A stretch of DNA of 64,000 bases from Candida dubliniensis CD36. Taxonomy: Eukaryota > Ascomycota > Pichiomycetes > Serinales > Debaryomycetaceae. The DNA is taken from the NCBI RefSeq assembly GCF_000026945.1, contig NC_012860.1, positions 1,550,001 through 1,614,000 on the forward strand. Direction: 5' to 3'. A program made the translations under genes and the position numbers. Positions 30,085-39,627 of this stretch are shown one piece after another. How positions within the stretch are numbered: the first letter of the stretch is position 1; every line of letters starts with the position of its first letter. Under the pieces are notes generated by a model. It searched no databases. It worked only from the letters and a program-made list of their open reading frames with translations, and had not been told where the DNA came from.

Positions 30085-31854
30085 CTATTCTCGTTTCGTT
30101 AAATTATGAACACCTTCTTGGTGTAACTCGAAATCTTGCCCGATGTAGCCTTCATATTGATTGGGGGGCTGTATAATGTCCCTTAGGTCGTCATCCTCAT
30201 AATCTTGTGGACGGATAGCCCTAATAAACTCCATAAAATCTAGCATAAACTCTCCATTAAACTCATATCCATCAGTACCCTGTAATTCGACTTGCTCCCA
30301 GAAACTCATTTGCTCTGTAGAATCCGATACATGGGGTATAACCTGCTGCGGCGAAGTCTGGGATTCTAGTTCCTGGTCAAGTTGTTTAGCTTTAAGCGTT
30401 TTTTCCCTCTCACGTCTATTAAAGTCCTTATCAATTCTCAAATGGAATCCTGGAATCAAATCAATCAAATACAATACCACCACTGACATGATAAAAACAT
30501 ATGCACTTGTCACAACTAATCCTAGCAACTGGTAGCCAAACTGTTTCCAATTTCCCTTCACCCATCCCCCTTTTGAATCATACAAGTCGTTAGCAAAAAT
30601 ACCAGTTAGCAATGAACCAACAATTCCTGGGATACCATGAACTGCAAAGAGATCCAATGCATCATCGATATTAAAGAAATATTTCAATCGGGTAGCTAAA
30701 TTACCCGAAACTGCACCCACTACACCAAAAATAATCCCCTTCCAAAATTCGGCATTGGAGGAAACATATCCCCCACCAGGTGTAAACACAACCAACCCGG
30801 TCATAATACCGGACGAGAATGATATCATGGAAAACTTTCTTTTTTCAACAAAATTCGATTTTGATTCATGTAATCTTTGATTAATGGACACCCCAGTTCT
30901 TGACACAATAGCTTGCAACATAGGTGAGTGGTTGTCTTCCAGAGATACCTTACTGTCTCTGTGCTTGAATCCAGCACTTTCTCCTTCCAATGGGACCGAT
31001 GAGAAGAAAAAGTCAATCGCAGTCCATACAATACCACTAGCACATGCGGCAATAAGCGTATTTAGTATAATGTATATCGAGTTGAATGAGAATTTGAAAT
31101 CGCATCCGGCAATGTAGCCTATCCATCCCATAAATACCAAGAATGTGCCAAATATAATATGCCCAGTGTTGGAGTTCCGGTAGTTATAAAGTAACTTCGG
31201 GTTTCTAGGTCCCAAAATGTACGAGTAGGCCAAACAGGTAAACCCACTGACAATGTGAACACAGTTCCCGCCAGCAAAATCCAAGACGGGCAATCTTCCT
31301 AAATCCACCGATAGCCATCCGTTTGAGTTCCAGAACCAATAAGTGACGGGGTTATAGATTATGGTTGACCAAATAAATGCAAAGAGAATCATAGGCAAAA
31401 CTCTTCCTCTCTCAGCAACACATCCGGGGAAAGTCAATGAAACACAAATAAGCTTGAAAAACATATTAAAAAGTACATGAGCACCAGCTAGTACGTGGCC
31501 CCTAGTATTTGTAAATTCAGCTGTCAAAGCATTACGAAACTGCCTAAGCACAACATAATCTAGATTGCCAATAAAATGGTTTGAAGAAGCAGAATAGCAC
31601 AATGAATAGCCCCATATGAACCAGTCTATAATGATCATGGGGGATAGTAGAAAAGGTACAGCAAACATAGTCAAGGCCGATCTTCGTTGAGTCAATCCTG
31701 AATAAAAGAATGCTATGCCTATCACAACTAGTGGTAATGGAGCCGTGCAATATAACATATACAAAGAATTTAACCCAGTGGTGACATCTAAATTTGCCAT
31801 AGGCTCACCATCTGTGGACATTGTTGAATGGCTTGATAATATCAACCTAGCCAT
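30085..31854 (-). CDS. Divergent ammonium-transporter-like protein
   Basis: A 589-residue member of the Amt/Mep/Rh family with about eleven membrane segments. Conserved marks: GIAFFYSGL, DFAGGNCVHIVSG with the first pore His at 200, FTPGGGYVS, and LFAVHGIPGIVG with the second pore His at 406, so the twin-His pore is retained. It is clearly more diverged than Mep1/Mep2: the usual GWFGFN-type stretch reads FMGWIGYIAGCDFKF. An unusual hydrophilic insert of about 55 residues (about 288-345) sits before the SSGIMTGL helix where canonical proteins have a short loop. A long charged C-terminal tail follows. The start could be Met1, Met12 or Met19; the last gives a more Mep-like N-terminus. It may transport ammonium or act mainly as a sensor; the sequence does not decide. 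Confidence 0.85.
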   Translation of the reverse strand: MARLILSSHSTMSTDGEPMANLDVTTGLNSLYMLYCTAPLPLVVIGIAFFYSGLTQRRSALTMFAVPFLLSPMIIIDWFIWGYSLCYSASSNHFIGNLDYVVLRQFRNALTAEFTNTRGHVLAGAHVLFNMFFKLICVSLTFPGCVAERGRVLPMILFAFIWSTIIYNPVTYWFWNSNGWLSVDLGRLPVLDFAGGNCVHIVSGFTCLAYSYILGPRNPKLLYNYRNSNTGHIIFGTFLVFMGWIGYIAGCDFKFSFNSIYIILNTLIAACASGIVWTAIDFFFSSVPLEGESAGFKHRDSKVSLEDNHSPMLQAIVSRTGVSINQRLHESKSNFVEKRKFSMISFSSGIMTGLVVFTPGGGYVSSNAEFWKGIIFGVVGAVSGNLATRLKYFFNIDDALDLFAVHGIPGIVGSLLTGIFANDLYDSKGGWVKGNWKQFGYQLLGLVVTSAYVFIMSVVVLYLIDLIPGFHLRIDKDFNRREREKTLKAKQLDQELESQTSPQQVIPHVSDSTEQMSFWEQVELQGTDGYEFNGEFMLDFMEFIRAIRPQDYEDDDLRDIIQPPNQYEGYIGQDFELHQEGVHNLTKRE

Positions 31855-33325
31855 AACAAGATTTTTTTTTTTTTAGTAGAAGATTTTTGTACAACGAAAA
31901 AAATTATTGTTAGTACTAAAAACGTGATATTCACGTGATTTGGATAATGGATTGTATAATCTTAGCCAATATAAATGCTATGCTTTCATTAGCATATAAA
32001 CATTAATTTCCGAAGCAAGAAGCACAGTTAGCCATAGTATCTGATGATTCAATTTTGAATTAAAACAATTAGAGTATTAGCTGCCAAAGCAAGGTGCTTT
32101 AAGGTTCAAGTGGAATTTGGCACATCTAGGTGTTAGTACAATAAATTCAGCAACGAGAAAAAAAAAACATTTCCTTCCTACAAGTGTGGACTACTTCTAC
32201 TGAAGTCTCTGTGGTATATGTGTTGTAGCACGGGTAAAGGGATCGGAAACTGCTTTCTGACTCAATACAATAACAATTTAGAATCCGCTCCAGTAGTTAA
32301 TTACTGTTATACTGTGGCACCATCGAATGAACCTGTCCTAATATACTAAGCAAAGAGTAGACACAAGTAAAAGTGCCTTGAAAACTGAAAGTCCGCGAAG
32401 TTGAACTAAACCAATCTGGGGTATTGAAAGCGCGATTGTCTAGGATAACTTAAGCGAGCATCAAAGGAAGAAAATAGTGAGAACAAAAGTGCAACCACAA
32501 ATAATTTTTAGAACTTCCCCCTTTTCTAGCACTCAATTTGTTCCGTCCGTTCTTTTGAAAATATTAACCAATTCATACTATTGTCTAGGCCACCTATTCC
32601 CTTAATTAAGTTGAAAATAAAAAATAGAAAAGGAAATCCAACATACATCTTTAACCTGGCATATGGTGATCCTAGAGGAATGTTTGAAGTAGTTGAAAGC
32701 CTAGCAAAATGTGTTGAGTGTGGTGTTGGCAGGAAGGAATTATGAATAAGGACAAGAATCGCCACATATACATTGTGTTTAGCGGAAGAATTGGCTCCAG
32801 CCTAAATGTGTGGATCCTATTGCCACTCGTTTGTTTATGAAAATGCCGCAAATTGCAAAACAAAAAAGCATACATTATGGTGACAAATCGGTCTGGCGGA
32901 ATGGAACACTCTTTTGTTTACTTCTGGTTCCTATTAGTCAAAATACCAAGAAAAAACTGAAAGGCTATTTTTAAGTTGTCTTTTTAATGTGGCCATTGAC
33001 CATCGAGTTGCTGCATCATTTTTTAGCTTGTTGTTGTTGTTGCGCTAGTGACACGACAAGGTGGACTCCACATAAACTTTGCGGCAATTTTTTTTTTTGC
33101 TCTCAATGTTAAAGGGCGCAAGAAAGAAAAAAAAAAAAGTTAGCATCCACACATGTGACCAGTTCGGACTTAAACTTCCTTAGTGTGTGCATGGTACCCC
33201 ATATTCTTAACAAAACAAAATATATAATGTAAACCAGATGACCATAAAATAATTTTCAAAAAATGTACATTTATTACATTTCACCACTAGAACAAGTATC
33301 AATATATATATAAACTATTCACGCC
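31855..33325. promoter_or_regulatory. Divergent promoter region, ammonium-transporter-like and F-box genes
   Basis: About 1.47 kb between divergent genes. It has a TCACGTGA palindrome (31931-31938) about 80 bp from the transporter start and a TTG/TTGT repeat near 33031-33041. Small frames at 32526-32875 (minus) have no motifs and are not called. Confidence 0.5.
31931..31938. promoter_or_regulatory. Cbf1-type E-box (TCACGTGA)
   Basis: A perfect palindrome matching the bHLH factor Cbf1 site, close to the start of the ammonium-transporter-like gene. The match is direct; use by Cbf1 is inference. Confidence 0.45.
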
Positions 33326-34963
33326 ATGAACTCATTGGTCGACTTGCCACTAGATCTTCTTCACCGAATAATAGAAGAGACCAGCCGTTTGGATAACCAC
33401 AACAATACCAAGAACAACCCCACTTACTCTTCACTAGTTTCATTATCCCAAACTTGCAGGTTTTTCAATTGCTTGATCAATCAACTGTTGTACCAACATA
33501 TCACGGTATACGACAATGACAATAAATCGATAATCCAGACGACTAACCAAACATATATCCATATTGATCATCTTTCAAAGTTTATAGAGGGATTGACTAT
33601 GTCGAACTTCCAGCATATTAAATCTATTCATATTCATTGCAAATCAAACTTTAGCTCGTTTAATTATGATTCGTTGTACACAAAATTGAACCAATACTGG
33701 AGTTATTTGAATCATCCCATAGAGTTTATCAATTTTGACGTAGAGAATATTCGCCAAAAACAGTCCTTGGACCAATTTCTTTCAAATAACAACTGTACTG
33801 ATATCATGGAAGAAAATGATGAAGTTGGTGGTGTTTATGATACCCACTCTTCAGTGAGAAAACTCTGCAATCTTTCCAACTTGTCCATTTTGAAAGTGCA
33901 GGAGTTAAATCAAATACCTTGTCACAATCCAAACTTGAAAAACCTAAATCTATTCATTGAAGGCAATTTCATGGATGAATATATTAAAGATCGGATACTC
34001 GATTTGGAACAATTGGAAATTTTGCAACTCAATACAACATTGTCAACAAAAATATTTGTAAACTCCAATATCAATTGCCCAAACTTAGAAAAGTTGTCAA
34101 TTTGCTACTGCCATTCTTTAAGGGAGTCACCATTAACATTTTCACAATTTGCTGCTATTGATTTTGGTAAGCTAATAGAGTTGGAATTAAAGTTGAACTG
34201 CTTCCATCGTGACTGTGATTGTATCAATCAATTCTATAATGACTTGACAAAAGCACGAGACACCAACGAATTCAATAGTTTGCGAAAGTTGTCTATTATC
34301 AACTATAAATCGAAAAACTCCAGCAATAATTTATATCAATATAACCATGTGATTAACTGCCAACTAGAATCTATATTCCACAAATTCCCCAAATTGGACT
34401 ACTTATATTTTAATTTGAATGAATTCACCAAGAATGATCAATTCAAGATCAACTGGAGCAAGTTTGTTGAGTCTATTCAGATATTGAAGGATTTGAAAAC
34501 ATTGATAGTTTACGATTTTTTCAATTATTGGTTGCCATCGATGAAATCAAACCAAACTACATCGGAAATTTTATTAAACAATTGTAAATGTGTGGAATGC
34601 AACCAAAGAAGGTGTGCGTTCAATTCAATGGCAGAATACGATGCAGCAAATAATTATGTTCATAACTTCAAGAATTATAGTGAACCCCAACTGGCTGAAG
34701 CTGCTAACGAATATCAACCTATTTTACTAAATAAGAAGAGTAATGCCAAACTATTATGGTTCATATTTAGCCAGCTTCAACTGCAGCAATTCAAGCAGCT
34801 GCCAATATATTCGATGAATTTACGTTATTTTAGAGAAGATACAGAATTGTTTTCTCAATTCCAGGAGTTGTTCAAACATAATTGCTTAAACAAATTGTGC
34901 AACGAAATTAGAGTGGGAAATACGAACACCCGAACCATCAATTTCGGTGGAATTGTTAATTAA
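33326..34963 (+). CDS. F-box protein with degenerate leucine-rich repeats
   Basis: A 545-residue protein beginning MNSLVDLPLDLLHRIIEE, a typical F-box start (residues about 3-55, continuing SLSQTCRFFNCLINQLLYQHI). The F-box would bind Skp1 in an SCF ubiquitin ligase. The remainder contains spaced Leu/Asn-rich strands such as LSNLSILKVQEL, NPNLKNLNLFIEGN and LEQLEILQLNTT, consistent with irregular LRRs that would select a substrate. A CKCVECNQRRC cluster lies near residue 424. I do not recognise a named orthologue, and such F-box/LRR proteins evolve quickly in Candida. The substrate is unknown. Confidence 0.78.
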   Translation: MNSLVDLPLDLLHRIIEETSRLDNHNNTKNNPTYSSLVSLSQTCRFFNCLINQLLYQHITVYDNDNKSIIQTTNQTYIHIDHLSKFIEGLTMSNFQHIKSIHIHCKSNFSSFNYDSLYTKLNQYWSYLNHPIEFINFDVENIRQKQSLDQFLSNNNCTDIMEENDEVGGVYDTHSSVRKLCNLSNLSILKVQELNQIPCHNPNLKNLNLFIEGNFMDEYIKDRILDLEQLEILQLNTTLSTKIFVNSNINCPNLEKLSICYCHSLRESPLTFSQFAAIDFGKLIELELKLNCFHRDCDCINQFYNDLTKARDTNEFNSLRKLSIINYKSKNSSNNLYQYNHVINCQLESIFHKFPKLDYLYFNLNEFTKNDQFKINWSKFVESIQILKDLKTLIVYDFFNYWLPSMKSNQTTSEILLNNCKCVECNQRRCAFNSMAEYDAANNYVHNFKNYSEPQLAEAANEYQPILLNKKSNAKLLWFIFSQLQLQQFKQLPIYSMNLRYFREDTELFSQFQELFKHNCLNKLCNEIRVGNTNTRTINFGGIVN

Positions 34964-35327
34964 ATCTTTCATAGTAAACTAGTCAATAATAAGTAGCTAA
35001 TATAATAGTAGTTCTAATACAATTAATTATATTTTATCAAAAAAAAAAAAAAAAAGAAACATTTTACCAATTTGCTTGTAATTACGTTTTTTTGTTATAG
35101 TCACGAGCTCTGGTAGCGTTTTGAAATTGTGTTACACGTGATAGCACCGGTTAGATGGCGATCCGCGACCCGGAAAAGAAGAAATAGGAGCACTAATTTA
35201 AAACTGTGAAATGTCGAAATTTTTGGCTATAGACAACGTTTTTTTCCTTTCTTTTATACATTCCTTTTTATCATTCTTTAGTCCACATTTGATATAATCT
35301 AGTACACTCGAACTATTTCTGCTTCAA
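34964..35327. promoter_or_regulatory. Promoter of the PHO13-type gene
   Basis: A 364 bp spacer between plus-strand genes, with an 18-base A run (35039-35056 region), CACGTG at 35135-35140 and a GC-rich patch (35145-35175) about 170 bp upstream of the ATG. Confidence 0.5.
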
Positions 35328-36254
35328 ATGTCAATTAAAATTACTTCTAAAGACCAAGTAAACCAATTACTTGACAAATACGATTACTTTCTATTTGATT
35401 GTGACGGTGTTTTATGGTTGGGCGATCATTTACTACCTTCTGTCCCTGAAGCTATATCCTTGTTAAGGTCCAAAAATAAACAGGTTATATTTGTCACGAA
35501 CAACTCAACAAAATCCCGTAACGATTATTTGAAAAAGTTTGAAAAATTGGGGATTCCAGATATAAGTAAACAAGAGATATTTGGATCGTCGTATGCATCA
35601 GCTATTTTTATTGATAAAATCTTGAAATTACCCAAAGATAAGAAGGTGTGGGTGTTAGGGGAAAAAGGAATTGAACAGGAATTGCACGAGTTGGGATACA
35701 CCACAGTTGGGGGGTCTGATCCCGATTTGATTTCTTCTGGAGTTGAATTTGATTCCAATGATCCTAGATTAAATGAATTGGACAACGATGTTGGTTGTGT
35801 TTTGTGTGGGTTGGTGTTCAACTTGAACTACTTGAAGTTATCATTAACGTTGCAGTATTTGTTGAAAGATAAGAAAACAATCCCATTTATTGCTACTAAC
35901 ATCGATTCCACTTTCCCTGCTAATGGCAAGTTACTTATCGGTGCTGGCTCAATCATTGAGACGGTGAGCTTTGCAAGTGGTAGACAGCCAGAAGCTATCT
36001 GTGGAAAACCCAATCAATCAATGATGAACAGTATAAAAGCTGCTTTTCCTGACTTGGAGAAAGCTCCAAAAAGGGGGTTAATGATTGGAGATAGGTTAAA
36101 TACTGACATGAAGTTTGGTAGAGATGGTGGTTTGGACACATTGTTAGTTTTGACAGGTATTGAAACCGAAGAAAATGTCAAACTGTTGAACGAAAATGAA
36201 GCACCCACATACTACATCAACAAATTAGGCGATTTCTGTGAGCTTAACAATTAG
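35328..36254 (+). CDS. PHO15: HAD-family p-nitrophenyl phosphatase, Pho13/Pho15-type
   Basis: A 308-residue HAD-superfamily phosphatase. Motif I is FDCDGVLW with nucleophile Asp24 and acid/base Asp26, motif II lies in FVTNNST, and motif IV is MIGDRLNTDMKFG. The cap domain (about 100-210) is the type II cap of the Pho13/phosphoglycolate phosphatase group. The yeast homologue is a metabolite-repair enzyme that removes side products such as 2-phospholactate and 4-phosphoerythronate, and hydrolyses p-nitrophenyl phosphate in vitro. All catalytic motifs are intact. The C. albicans gene here is known as PHO15 by my recollection. Cytosolic, with no targeting signal seen. Confidence 0.92.
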   Translation: MSIKITSKDQVNQLLDKYDYFLFDCDGVLWLGDHLLPSVPEAISLLRSKNKQVIFVTNNSTKSRNDYLKKFEKLGIPDISKQEIFGSSYASAIFIDKILKLPKDKKVWVLGEKGIEQELHELGYTTVGGSDPDLISSGVEFDSNDPRLNELDNDVGCVLCGLVFNLNYLKLSLTLQYLLKDKKTIPFIATNIDSTFPANGKLLIGAGSIIETVSFASGRQPEAICGKPNQSMMNSIKAAFPDLEKAPKRGLMIGDRLNTDMKFGRDGGLDTLLVLTGIETEENVKLLNENEAPTYYINKLGDFCELNN

Positions 36255-37063
36255 AAGTATATGTTTTGTTTTCTTTTTCAGTTTTATCCTAGAAATAGTT
36301 TAATATAGACAATTGTTATAGAGATGAAAATCAATGATAGGTACGGAGTCACGTGCGAGTCCTTTTGTTATTATTTTGTTGGTCTCTCTTCAAAAGTACT
36401 ATTACGTCATGGAGGTGGAGTGAGGTTTTTTTTTTTTTCTTTAGTCTTTTGAGTCTAGACTTTTCACCACAACACACAAGGACAGAGATACCTATATCTT
36501 CTTCTTCTATTGCCCTTTCCCGTTACTAGGATTTTTCTTGCTGGCAATAAATGAAACCAACCAACTATTGCCAACTTTTATGGGTTTTCTCTTTTTCTTT
36601 CTTAATTCAATTTTTGTACTTAAACATTGCCACTCAACTTTCAAATCGAAGCTACCACTAAAGATTATCGATGACGTTCTGGCTTTTTATGCTAGCACAC
36701 ACCTTGCCAACAAAAGACACAACTGTTGGTTAATCTTCTATTAGGTCTCTTATTACTGGTGATGCTACTGCTGTTGCTGCTGCTCCTCCTTCTTTCTTTC
36801 TTTTAACACACTTTCGCTCCCTTTCTCCCAGCTCCTCTTTCTCTAGCGCTAATAAAATGAGCGAAAAAAAAAAAAAGAAAAAAAAGTAAAATAAAACAAC
36901 CATAGAAAAAAACTAGTCAAAGAAAACAAAACATTTTAGATTAAAACACTTTTTTTACTTTCGACTCTGCTGTGATAGCTAATTAGGACGGTGTTATATT
37001 AATAATCCACATTTGAGAAAGTTTTTGGAATACTAATAGCAAATCTGAAACGAAGCCTTCCTA
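36255..37063. promoter_or_regulatory. Intergenic, PHO15 3' flank and YPD1 promoter
   Basis: About 810 bp with TCACGTGC (36349-36356), a T run near 36426-36439, GCT/TCC repeats (36768-36790) and A runs (36865-36887). A 68-codon frame at 36538 lacks features and is not called. Confidence 0.45.
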
Positions 37064-37615
37064 ATGTCAGAAGATAAATTACAAAAATTACAAGACTCAG
37101 GACTTGTCGACTGGGCTGTCTTTAGTGAGATAGTGACTATGGACGAGGATGAAGAAGGGTTCTCCAAATCACTAGTAGAAGTATTTGTCAGCCAAGTAGA
37201 AGAAACATTTGAAGAGATTGATAGATATTTGAAGGAGAAGAATTTGGAGAAATTGTCATCGTCGGGCCATTTTTTGAAAGGATCTGCCGCTGCATTGGGG
37301 TTAACCAAAATTTCATATCAATGCGAACGAATTCAAAATTATGGCCATAAGATCAACTTTGATAATTTTCATTTAGAAGACATAAAAACTAACGGCGATT
37401 CTGCTGGCAGTACGGAAAATGTGGCCATTAATGATAGCGAAACCAATACAGCAAATGGATCCAATGGCAACGAGACAAATAATAACAAAACAAATAGTAA
37501 TATACCGGATGAGTCAAGTGATGATTTTTGGATAGCATTGATTGAAGATGCATTGGCCAAAGCGAGAGATGGATTCGAGCAGTCTAGAAGAGCATTGGAC
37601 GAATATTACGAATAG
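37064..37615 (+). CDS. YPD1: Histidine phosphotransfer protein Ypd1
   Basis: A 183-residue HPt-domain protein that relays phosphate from sensor histidine kinases (Sln1 and Nik1 types) to the response regulators Ssk1 and Skn7, controlling the Hog1 stress pathway. The phosphorylated residue is His69 in SSSGHFLKGSAAALG, with the conserved Lys and Gly that follow it on the helix. The four-helix bundle is interrupted by a low-complexity Asn/Thr/Ser-rich insert at about 105-152, between helices, as in other Candida Ypd1 proteins. The C-terminus (FWIALIEDALAKARDGFEQSRRALDEYY) supplies the last helix. The protein is complete. The convergent neighbour ALG9 ends 150 bp away. Confidence 0.95.
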   Translation: MSEDKLQKLQDSGLVDWAVFSEIVTMDEDEEGFSKSLVEVFVSQVEETFEEIDRYLKEKNLEKLSSSGHFLKGSAAALGLTKISYQCERIQNYGHKINFDNFHLEDIKTNGDSAGSTENVAINDSETNTANGSNGNETNNNKTNSNIPDESSDDFWIALIEDALAKARDGFEQSRRALDEYYE

Positions 37616-37765
37616 TATATACTTATTATAAGAATGCCATGAGATTTCTATATTCAATTTTTTGTTTTTTTGCCTTTTTTTGCTAATACTTGATATGCTA
37701 TTAGCACCATTAAACCTAATCAACCTCTGCAAATATGGGTACTTTATTAGACCTCCTGAATGGGA

Positions 37766-39448
37766 TTACACTGTGTCTTTGATGTCTTGTTTTTTCAAAA
37801 GACAAAACTCCATATAACTAACATCATATGGAATTATCCCTCTTAAACACCTAGGAATATACAATAACTTTCCAATGGTGCTATGCTTCTCGTTTGGATC
37901 TAACATTTTATTACATTTAATTACCTCCCATTTATCAGTTGTAGACAAGTTTGGATAGATTAATTGTGGGTAGCTGTTTAGTTGTGAATTATCAACATAA
38001 TAATGACAATCATCAAGGTCGATTACCTTGTCCTTTTCGAATCGGTTCTTATTGTTCATGTTTGTTGGGACAAATGTAGTGGATTCAATTATATTCGTCA
38101 GCTCAAAAAAATCCCCAGGCAATAAACCATCAAAGCCACAATCAACGAACTGTAATCGATAGGAATCTGGTAAAAAGAAAGAAGCTGGGAAATGGTACCA
38201 TTCCTTCCCCATGCACACATTTACTGGCGATTGCAATGATTGATCCAAGTCCTCCAATTGGGAAAGTGCGTTGAATGTTTGCAATGGTGCACCATAATTC
38301 TCGACCAAATTCAAAATCCTTAAACTCGAAACAGCAACAACCGATAAAATAAATCCTAATTGAAATACGTGGTAGATTGGCTTCAGAGCAAAATTCTTCA
38401 ATCCAATAGTTAATTTGCTCAACAGTATTGCTGCCAGTAATGTGATCAACGAATAAACAGGGTACAAAAATCGCTCCTCCTTGTGTGGCTGGGCAAAGAA
38501 AATTGCAAACCAAATAATCAACTGTAAAGAAACAAAACTTGAAAACACTTTGAATTGGGTTAGTACTGGATTCAAAAATATCCCTACAGCAGCCAATGGG
38601 AAAATAGCATTGAAATTAAGAAGAAGGTTCATAATATAATAACTGAATGGTTCCACGCCAAATATCTCTGGTCCTTCGCCTTCACCTCCAAACACGTTGT
38701 ACAAAACAATGTTGATCGGAATAAACAGTACTTTTTGATAAAAAACCGAGTCAACTACCATTATAGGTATAACAACAGTTAATAAAACAGATAGAACTCG
38801 AAACAAAATCGCTAATGGAAAGTTGCCGATAAAAACTGATTGGTAAATAGTATAAAGTCCGAGTGGCAATCCCAACGCCAATGCAAATGGCCATCCTAAT
38901 ATTCCACCAACAAAATACCAAAATGTTGCTTTCAATATGCTGGTTTGTTTTTCCTGATGGTTCTTGGATTTGATCGCTTCAAGAATAAAGGCGTTGCCCA
39001 ACATCGTGGTTTGCATAGCCAATGACGAAGGCAATAATGCCACTCCTGCGTGACTCATACCGGGCGCAATGGTGCTCAACAATAGGAACCAATTGGCAAT
39101 GGACGCTGAATAACGTCGGAGGGAGCAGAATAATTTCCACTCACAGTAACACGTGAATCCAACTATTCCCAAGGTTCGAATAATGAAAAAGATTGTTGCC
39201 GGTTGAAACTGAAAAAACTGACACACCTTCCCAAGAATAAAGTATGGAACGAGATAGGCATATGAACGAATCTTGTATTCGGGGGAATACTCCCAAGTTT
39301 GCTTCCCGAAATTTCGAAGTAGCAAATTCAACGGCTCCCAATAATTGAACGTCTCATCGCAATCAGCAATAATCATAAATAACCCAGAGTATAATCGGTA
39401 TAACAAATTTAAAATGAGTAGCCCATACTGAACTGGGGTGAGACTCAT
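37766..39448 (-). CDS. ALG9: Dol-P-Man-dependent alpha-1,2-mannosyltransferase Alg9
   Basis: A 560-residue ER membrane enzyme of family GT22. It adds the seventh and ninth mannoses to the lumenal dolichol-linked oligosaccharide used in N-glycosylation, with dolichol-phosphate mannose as donor. The first lumenal loop has IADCDETFNYWEP (Asp29, Asp31, Glu32), the acidic catalytic motif of the family, followed by TWEYSPEYKIRSYAY, diagnostic for Alg9 rather than Alg12 or Gpi10. About ten hydrophobic segments follow, and the HKEERFLYPVY motif (around 323-333) is present. Length is close to the S. cerevisiae enzyme (555). Start at the ATG complementary to 39446-39448. Divergence is low and the gene is intact. 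Confidence 0.93.
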   Translation of the reverse strand: MSLTPVQYGLLILNLLYRLYSGLFMIIADCDETFNYWEPLNLLLRNFGKQTWEYSPEYKIRSYAYLVPYFILGKVCQFFQFQPATIFFIIRTLGIVGFTCYCEWKLFCSLRRYSASIANWFLLLSTIAPGMSHAGVALLPSSLAMQTTMLGNAFILEAIKSKNHQEKQTSILKATFWYFVGGILGWPFALALGLPLGLYTIYQSVFIGNFPLAILFRVLSVLLTVVIPIMVVDSVFYQKVLFIPINIVLYNVFGGEGEGPEIFGVEPFSYYIMNLLLNFNAIFPLAAVGIFLNPVLTQFKVFSSFVSLQLIIWFAIFFAQPHKEERFLYPVYSLITLLAAILLSKLTIGLKNFALKPIYHVFQLGFILSVVAVSSLRILNLVENYGAPLQTFNALSQLEDLDQSLQSPVNVCMGKEWYHFPASFFLPDSYRLQFVDCGFDGLLPGDFFELTNIIESTTFVPTNMNNKNRFEKDKVIDLDDCHYYVDNSQLNSYPQLIYPNLSTTDKWEVIKCNKMLDPNEKHSTIGKLLYIPRCLRGIIPYDVSYMEFCLLKKQDIKDTV

Positions 39449-39627
39449 GGTTATGAAAGGGTCGAATTTATGTTTCTGACTTTAAAGTAAACCTGACGAG
39501 AAGCTTCGGTGTTTTCTGTGTTCTACTGAAATATAGAATATCAAATCGTCTCACAACGCGCCTTTAAAATAGAAACAGAAAAAAAAAAAATTCTCTCTAT
39601 TATGTATGTATGTCATTATAAAACTAT

